A stretch of 64,000 nt of DNA, taken from assembly GCA_910574455.1 (NCBI GenBank), contig CAJSYZ010000011.1, positions 2,356,001 through 2,420,000 on the forward strand, given 5' to 3'. Both the position numbers and the translations under genes were made by a program. Positions 58,053 to 64,000 of the stretch are shown here, in pieces (the first letter of the stretch is position 1; each line of letters begins with the position of its first letter). Below the pieces are notes generated by a model. That model was not told where the DNA came from. It was given only the letters and a program-made list of their open reading frames with translations, and did not search any database. This stretch comes from Trichaptum fuscoviolaceum (Eukaryota; Basidiomycota; Agaricomycetes; Hymenochaetales; Trichaptaceae).

Positions 58053-60419
58053 CTAGTCTTTCTTTTCCTTGTTCTCCTCAGTAGAGGAAGACTCAGAAGA
58101 CTCTTGGGATGCATTGTTCTCCGCGTTACGCTTCTCGTAGACCTTCTGGAAAAGACCGAGGGATGCGTTCTGAGTCTCATCAATCTTCGCCTTGACATCC
58201 TCAGCAGTAATTGACGCGTCGCCAGCCTGACCCTTCGTTGCGATCTCGCGAAGCTCAGTGACGAGTTTCGTGACCTTCTCCTTCTCGGTAGCATCGAGCT
58301 GGTCCTTGAACTCGTTCATGGCCTTCTCAGTATCGTGGCAGACGGACTCAGCCCTGTTCGATTCCTCAATGAGTAGTCTGCGGGCCTTGTCAGTCTCGGC
58401 GAACTGCTCGGCGTCAGCAACCATCTTCTCAATGTCCTTGTCGCTAAGACCAGAGGAGGAAGCGATAGTCATAGATTGATCCTTGTTCGTGGCCTTGTCT
58501 ATATTTACGTAGTCATGTTAAGAGTTTGTTCGTAGAGCCTGAAAACCAGATGCTTACCCTTGGCAGATACGTTTACGATACCGTCAGCGTCGATGTCGAA
58601 GGTGATCTCAATCTGGGGGACACCCTTCGGTGCCGGGGGAATGCCGACGAGGTTGAACTGGCCGAGAAGCTTGTTGTCGCGGACGAGCTCACGCTCACCC
58701 TGGAAGATCTTGACCTCAATTGCAGTCTGACCATCCGCCGCCGTCGAGAAGACCTGCGACTTCTTTGTCGGGATCGTCGTGTTGCGCGAAATGAGCTTAG
58801 TCATGATACCACCGAGAGTCTCAATACCGAGAGATAAGGGAGTGACGTCGAGAAGCAAGATGTCGGTGACGTTGCCCGCGAGGACACCAGCCTGGATTGA
58901 AGCACCGATAGCAACCGCCTCGTCAGGGTTAACACCCTTGCTAGGCTCACGACCAAAGACAGTTTTCACCGTCTCGACAACCTTAGGCATACGAGTCATA
59001 CCACCGACGAGGATGACTTCATCGACCTCAGACGCTTTCACACCCGCATCCGCTAGAGCCTTCTTGCACGGGTCAACCGTACGCTGAACAAGTGGATTGA
59101 CGAGCGCCTCGAATTGCGAACGTAGGAGACGCATGTTGATGTGCTTCGGCCCTGATGCATCAGCAGTGATGAAAGGAAGATTAATCTCCGTCTGCGTCGC
59201 AGAGGATAGTTCTATCTTCGCCTTCTCTGCCGCCTCACGGATACGCTGAATAGCCATGCGATCTCCAGAGAGATCTGCTCCAGTTTCCTTCTTAAACTCG
59301 TTAAGAAGATGTTCCACCAGCTTGATGTCGAAGTCCTCGCCTCCGAGATGGGTGTCACCATTCGTAGACTTCACCTCGAAGACACCCTTCTGCATCTCAA
59401 GGATGGAGATATCGAAGGTACCACCACCGAGATCGTAGACAGCAATAACGTTAGATGAGACCTTGTCCATGCCATACGCCAAAGCTGCAGCGGTGGGCTC
59501 ATTGATGACACGGAGCACTTCGAGACCGGCAATCTGACCGGCATCCTTCGTTGCCTGTCTTTGCGCGTCGTTGAAGTATGCTGGAACTGTAACGACTGCA
59601 TGGCTAAAGTTAAATCATTAGTGGAAGTTAAGCGGGAGACTTCAAAATATCTACTTACTTGACCTTCTTGTTCAAATAAGCCTCCGCAGTTTGACGCATC
59701 TTGGTAAGGACCATTGACGATAACTCCTCAGATGACTGCACAAGAAATTGATTAAAATCTACTATTAAGAAAAAATTGGATGACCCACGTAGAGCTGACT
59801 CTTGCCATCCTGCTCAATTTCCACCGCTGGACGGCCATCCGGTCTAGCGACAACCTTGAATGGCCTGAAATACAGGGGTCAAAAAAATTCACGAGAATGA
59901 ACAGTATATTACTAACCAATGCTGGATGTCGGACTGAACTTCCTTGTCCTTGTATTGGCGACCAATCAACCGCTTGAAACCGAAGACAGTGTTTTGTGAG
60001 TTAACGACTGCCTGGCGCTTGGCCGGCAGACCAACGAGACGCTCGCCATGCTTGGTGAACGCAACAACGGATGGTGTTGTGCGGTTGCCCTCAGCATTTT
60101 CAATGACGCGCGGTGTCTTGCCCTCCATTATAGAGACGCAAGAGTTCGTCGTGCCCAAGTCAATACCAATGACTGGGCCTGATAGAGGAGAGAGAAGAGT
60201 TCTCAGTGGTAAGCAAAGAGCTTTGATACAAGGGAGAAAAAGGCAGGGAATTGCTTACCGTTGACTTTGCTGTTCATGTTCCTCGCAATCATTGACCGGG
60301 GAACTTTCTGAGAAATATACACATGAGTGAAAAGAATGGCCACTTGTCTATGATCAGCATACCGCAAAAGCGCCAGTGCGCAAGGCCTGAGGCCGTAAAG
60401 AACGAGCAGCAGAAAACAT
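58053..60419 (-). CDS. SSC1: Mitochondrial Hsp70 chaperone (670 aa)
   Basis: Matrix Hsp70 drives import through the TIM23 translocase and folds imported proteins with ATP. Seven exons: 60419-60363, 60307-60259, 60178-59917, 59864-59789, 59735-59659, 59603-58558 and 58498-58053. The first two exons encode an Arg/Ala/Ser presequence ([18 protein letters not shown], then VPRSMIARN). Nucleotide-domain signatures: [34 protein letters not shown] and [17 protein letters not shown]. The substrate domain starts near [20 protein letters not shown]. The C-terminus is a helical lid and an acidic Ser/Glu/Lys tail ending EKKD. Absence of an ER signal or EEVD end, and the [11 protein letters not shown] wording, place it with mitochondrial and bacterial DnaK forms. 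Length is typical. The gene symbol follows the yeast orthologue. Confidence 0.96.
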
Positions 60420-63249
60420 GGCGGTTGGAAGTGAAGGTGAGTATCGGCAAGTCGGACTCGCTCGAATTTTTTCTCCTCACCTCGGCTCTTTCCGGTTCCA
60501 CGGCATTCCAAAGCAGATTACATAAATGTGTCTTCCACCAATCAACTTCAAAGCAGTGGTGAAAGACTTACACTGTACACTGCATGTTTACTTTGCAAAG
60601 GAACATAGATTACAGATAATTGGAAGACTGTATAGCAAAGATGAAGCAGCCTCATCTACACTTCATAACTACTACGCTGCAGTGTGTGTATGCTTACTAG
60701 TTCAATGGTCACCACACGTTCAACGTGAATCATTATCTATTGAAGTTCGTTAGATCTTCTAGCTGTGTCTCGTAACTCTTCATATTCTCTAAGCAATAAA
60801 CGATAATGTTTAGCCTTCAAAAGCCTCGAAAAAGTCGGTCTTCACTTACCTTTCGCAACACCTTTCCCTTGTTTCCCTATCGACGTCAATGATAGCGAGC
60901 TCTCGAGATATGTCATCGAATTTATTTAGGACTCCTCAGTAGTAGTCCCCGGCAAACTAGACAGCTTGTACATGTAGACTGTATGTACCAGTATCTTGAT
61001 TATAGTGAAAACACATGCCGAGGTGCCGTCTTAAGGTCACTTGCCTGTTGTGGCTATTTGCAATACCTTTTTAGGTGTTGGGGCAACAGCTTTGGCCCGG
61101 GGCGTGGTTCGTGGATGCGACGCTTTGGTTTGATAAATGACACCAAAGCTAGGTCGAGGAGGTCAAGGCGTACCCAAGAGCTAAAGCCACAGGTGGTACT
61201 GCGTGGTTCGTAGAAACATTTAAAAAGCGAGTGATGTGTGCCCTTCCTTCCCCATCTCAGCCTTCTTCCTCCTACTCGTCAGAGTAAGAGGACGCGGCAC
61301 CGCCCTTCTTTATATCCTCGTCTTCTCTGCTGAGTCAATGGAGCGCAAGCTTCATCTCAAGCCTGGATGCTTTCTTTCCTCCACGATTGAACCCTTAGCT
61401 GGTTTATAGACTGGAGGGGGGACACGGTACGTCTGCTGCACCTTCTCTCGTTCTCTGCTCTATATCGCCGTCCGCCTGCCTTCGCTCTCCGGAAGCGGGC
61501 ACGCAGCTCACCGTGGGCTCTTCTATGTCTATGGACATCCTGCGGAAACGTAGGGTGCTCGTAGTTACGGGAGCTCCTTTGCTGTTTGGTGCCGACCCTT
61601 ACGTTAACCTCGTTTGGGATCGGAAACGGTTTGAAGGAGGAGCACAGTGCCGGCTCCTCTTGGGAACTATGACCATGAATCCGCACGGCACATATACCAG
61701 GGGGCAGTCATCTCATAGCCCGTCCGAACAGACCCTAGCTGTTGAGACGGTGCACGGCTCAGGGGGAAAGCGTGGCCTACCGCAACAGTTGGCCCCATGG
61801 TTAGGTCTGTCAGACCATGGATCAGAAAAGAGATGACGCTCTGGGGCAGACGGATTGAAAATCCTTTGCAGTTGAAGATAGACCCTGGGGAGATCCTAAC
61901 GCGGATATTGATTGTGTCAGTGGTCGAGTTCCTGGGCGGTATGAGTAGAGCATGAGACGAGATGTTTGGCGTGGTTGATGCGCATGTTCTTGAAATGCGA
62001 TCTGTGCGATTGGGATCATCGCAAGGATCAGGCTACCCAGCAGTTTTGACTGGACGGGCACCCAATTTTTCGTTCCTTTGAGCTCTTCGTGAGCTTTACT
62101 GACCATTATCTTCCCCATAAATCGTAGCCTTTTCGACTAATCACCTGTGAGTTGCTTTCTTCTCCTTCCGAACAAGAGCCACAGTGTTAATCTCCGTATA
62201 CAAGATCATAGATACGGCATCATTCTTGATAAAATCGATTTTTTTTCTTGCAGGGTAAAGTAAATTAGGATTGTTTCTGCCGTTAGAGCTGCCGATATGC
62301 GGTGAGGTTCAGTCCAGCCATGATGACGAGTAAGTGTACATCATCCCAGCAGACCTTAAAGAGGATAGAGAAGTCCATCAATCGATGTCGGCTATCGGTG
62401 TTGAGAAAGAATCTACCAGAAATGGGAGGGAGAGTTTCGTATAGAGTCTCAGAAATCTAGTATGTTCCTAATGTAATAGGCGTCAATTGTTAAGTAGAAA
62501 AGCTCGAACCTCTGTTTGTCCTGAACTATGTCGGTCACTGCCAGCCTCTCAGCTGCGTGGTATAATAAAGGCTGATGAGAAGATACTTATATCAAATATC
62601 ACCGATACGTACCCGACAACGAACCCTAGTATGATATACAATCTGCGCTGTAAGCGAGTAAGTTGGTTTTGAGCTTCACGAAAATGGGCGAAAGAGGCGG
62701 TGATGTCAATGTTTTGAATAAAACTTTTCCTCGTGATTGTTTTCCCTTGACCAACGTGCAAGTTTAATATTTGACATGAGTATTCCAAGCATTAGCAGGG
62801 GTTGGAATGTAGCAACGATCTTCTGCACCTGTTTCAAGATAAGGTAGCGATCGGGGAAGGAAGCAAGTTGAACTGCTTGGACTCAGGACTCGGGAGTTTG
62901 AAAGAAGATCTCTGGTGGCCGGCCTTCGCCGAATACTGCCGCAGTCCTTCATAAGTTTCGAAATCCTGCATTTCAAGTTGGCAGCCCTTGAAACCTTCGG
63001 CCTGAGTGCAGGCTGTAAGTAAAATAGCAGTGAATGTAATTTGCCAGTAATTTTTACACTTTATAAGTATTTAAGATGCGAAAGAACAACAAGAATAGGC
63101 GAAACTAACGGAGCTCCATCCACGATGTGTGCACGGTACAGTCGAACTACGGAGAGGAGTGAACACAAAGACTATGCATGGAAATCTGAAGAGCAGTCGG
63201 GGGTATGCGTTCTAAATGACAAGAAGTTAAAAGAGAGTCCGCAAACAAG
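60420..63249. other. Intergenic region, no supported gene
   Basis: The part next to 60420 is the mtHsp70 promoter; it contains TTCCGGTTCC and GAATTTTTTC words that only loosely suggest heat-shock elements. Frames at 61357-61836 and 61822-62118 overlap on both strands and have no known features. A minus-strand 79-codon frame at 62549-62788 has one hydrophobic stretch but no support. I found no tRNA. Confidence 0.45.
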
Positions 63250-63735
63250 TAAGGCTGCGCTCGGATCCGTTGCTTGACGGAGCAACGACTCCTGTTGCTT
63301 CGCCGGGGGTCTCCGGAAGTGCTCCGGAGTTTCTCGTAGCAACAAGCTATTGCTCCGGTAATGCTCCGAGAATGGCAGTCACACATGTCACGGAGTTTGG
63401 TTTCATCTTGAATTTTATTTCTTGATTTTAGGATACTGTAACTTGGTTTCTAAGCTTCTATAGTATATTGTTTACATCAATTAATACATATATATAAGAA
63501 ATCTTGAGAATTTCTTTTAAGAATGATCTGCAAGAAGACAGCATGTAACCAGTCACTCATTTCTAGAAGTGGAATGCCCGAGCCCGAGGATGTCACATTG
63601 TAGCAATTACATCATAGCAACAGTGCACCGAGCACCTTTCTCCTCAAGCAACGATTCCCACGACCTCCCCAAGCAACGGATTGCCTTATAAAGCTATCGT
63701 TGCTCCGTCAAGCAACGGATCCGAGCGCAGCCTAA
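63250..63735. repeat. TAA target-site duplications flanking the PIF/Harbinger-like MITE
   Basis: TAA at 63250-63252 and TAA at 63733-63735 directly abut the terminal inverted repeats. TWA duplications are typical of PIF/Harbinger elements. Confidence 0.85.
63253..63732. mobile_element. PIF/Harbinger-like MITE (480 bp)
   Basis: The two ends are perfect inverted repeats of 36 bases; each starts GGCTGCGCTCGGATCCGTTG and ends with GGAGCAACGA. They are flanked by TAA on both sides. The interior holds further GTTGCT, CTCCGG and AGCAACG words and an AT-rich centre, but no coding frame of interest. The perfect repeats argue for recent movement. The transposase must come from elsewhere in the genome. 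Confidence 0.88.
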
Positions 63736-63897
63736 GATTTTTCTAATAATACCACAACACGAGAAGCGCGAAAACCATGTATATGTTAGGGGATACGACG
63801 AGATAGACCGAGAGCGAAGATGACTTAGACCAAACAACCGAAGCGAGGGAGGAATGGAAGCATGTATGATGCATACGCATGTTATGTGTGCGGCCCC

Positions 63898-64000
63898 TTA
63901 AGAATCCTGGAGCCAGATCTCCAGCTTGCCTTCAGCACGGCCTTTCGCAAGCTCGCGAGCAGTCTCGATGGCCATCTCGAAGTCCGAGTCGTCGCGCAGC
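63898..64000 (-). CDS. C-terminal fragment of an unidentified protein, 5' part off the right edge
   Basis: The minus strand is open from the edge to TAA at 63898-63900. The 33 visible residues include DDSDFEMAIETARELAKGRA and end GKLEIWLQDS. They are helical and charged, with good coding character. A 165-bp spacer separates the stop from the MITE. I do not recognise the family from this fragment. Confidence 0.5.
   Translation of the reverse strand, partial: LRDDSDFEMAIETARELAKGRAEGKLEIWLQDS

Noticed and set aside
60420..60560. Heat-shock elements upstream of mtHsp70
   Set aside because: TTCC and GAA words occur, but not three correctly spaced alternating units.
61357..62118. Open frames upstream of the right-hand MITE
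   Set aside because: They overlap on both strands and show neither a conserved block nor a splice pattern.

Overview
The window looks like nuclear DNA from an Agaricomycete (mushroom-forming basidiomycete), probably one able to break down plant cell walls. The reasons are many short GT-AG introns (mostly 50-75 nt), up to 14 exons per gene, three AA9 lytic polysaccharide monooxygenase genes with CBM1 cellulose-binding tails, two HsbA hydrophobic-surface-binding proteins, and a Plavaka-type transposon. All exon joins given here were read by eye from reading frame, splice dinucleotides and family similarity recalled from memory; no search was run.

Layout. 1-1127: 3' part of a conserved basidiomycete gene of unknown function, running off the left edge. 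3006-15123: a transposon block. A Plavaka-type transposase (minus strand) is split by a complete hAT element (4304-7834, with an 8-bp target duplication). Divergent from it, a coiled-coil/acidic companion gene contains a run of phase-0 mini-exons. 16811-17994: NMN/NaMN adenylyltransferase (NAD synthesis). 18723-24159: two HsbA paralogues with near-identical exon structure, enclosing two decayed TKL-like kinase genes.

25769-44000 holds housekeeping and signalling genes: translation initiation factor eIF4G (1549 aa), an arrestin-related trafficking adaptor (976 aa), a TIR-bounded non-autonomous element (35234-36412), a type I metacaspase (14 exons), a TGL1/YEH-like steryl ester lipase, and a fungal SLATT-type two-transmembrane protein. 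45931-45973 is a perfect 20-bp inverted repeat.

46676-53012: a tandem cluster of three AA9-CBM1 genes, all on the minus strand. 54518-60419: a TMEM70-like mitochondrial protein, an APH/ChoK-type kinase-fold protein with a 9-nt microexon, and mitochondrial Hsp70. 63253-63732: a PIF/Harbinger-like MITE with a TAA duplication. The last 103 bases hold the C-terminus of an unidentified gene.

Functionally there is no single operon-like system. The coherent groups are the AA9 cluster (copper-dependent oxidative cellulose cleavage), the HsbA pair (surface attachment), the mitochondrial genes at the right (TMEM70-like, Hsp70), and the nested transposon block. Short odd-centred palindromic words (CACTGSCAGTG-, GACTCGGA-, CTTGAAG-like) recur through the non-coding DNA and may mark further mobile sequences.
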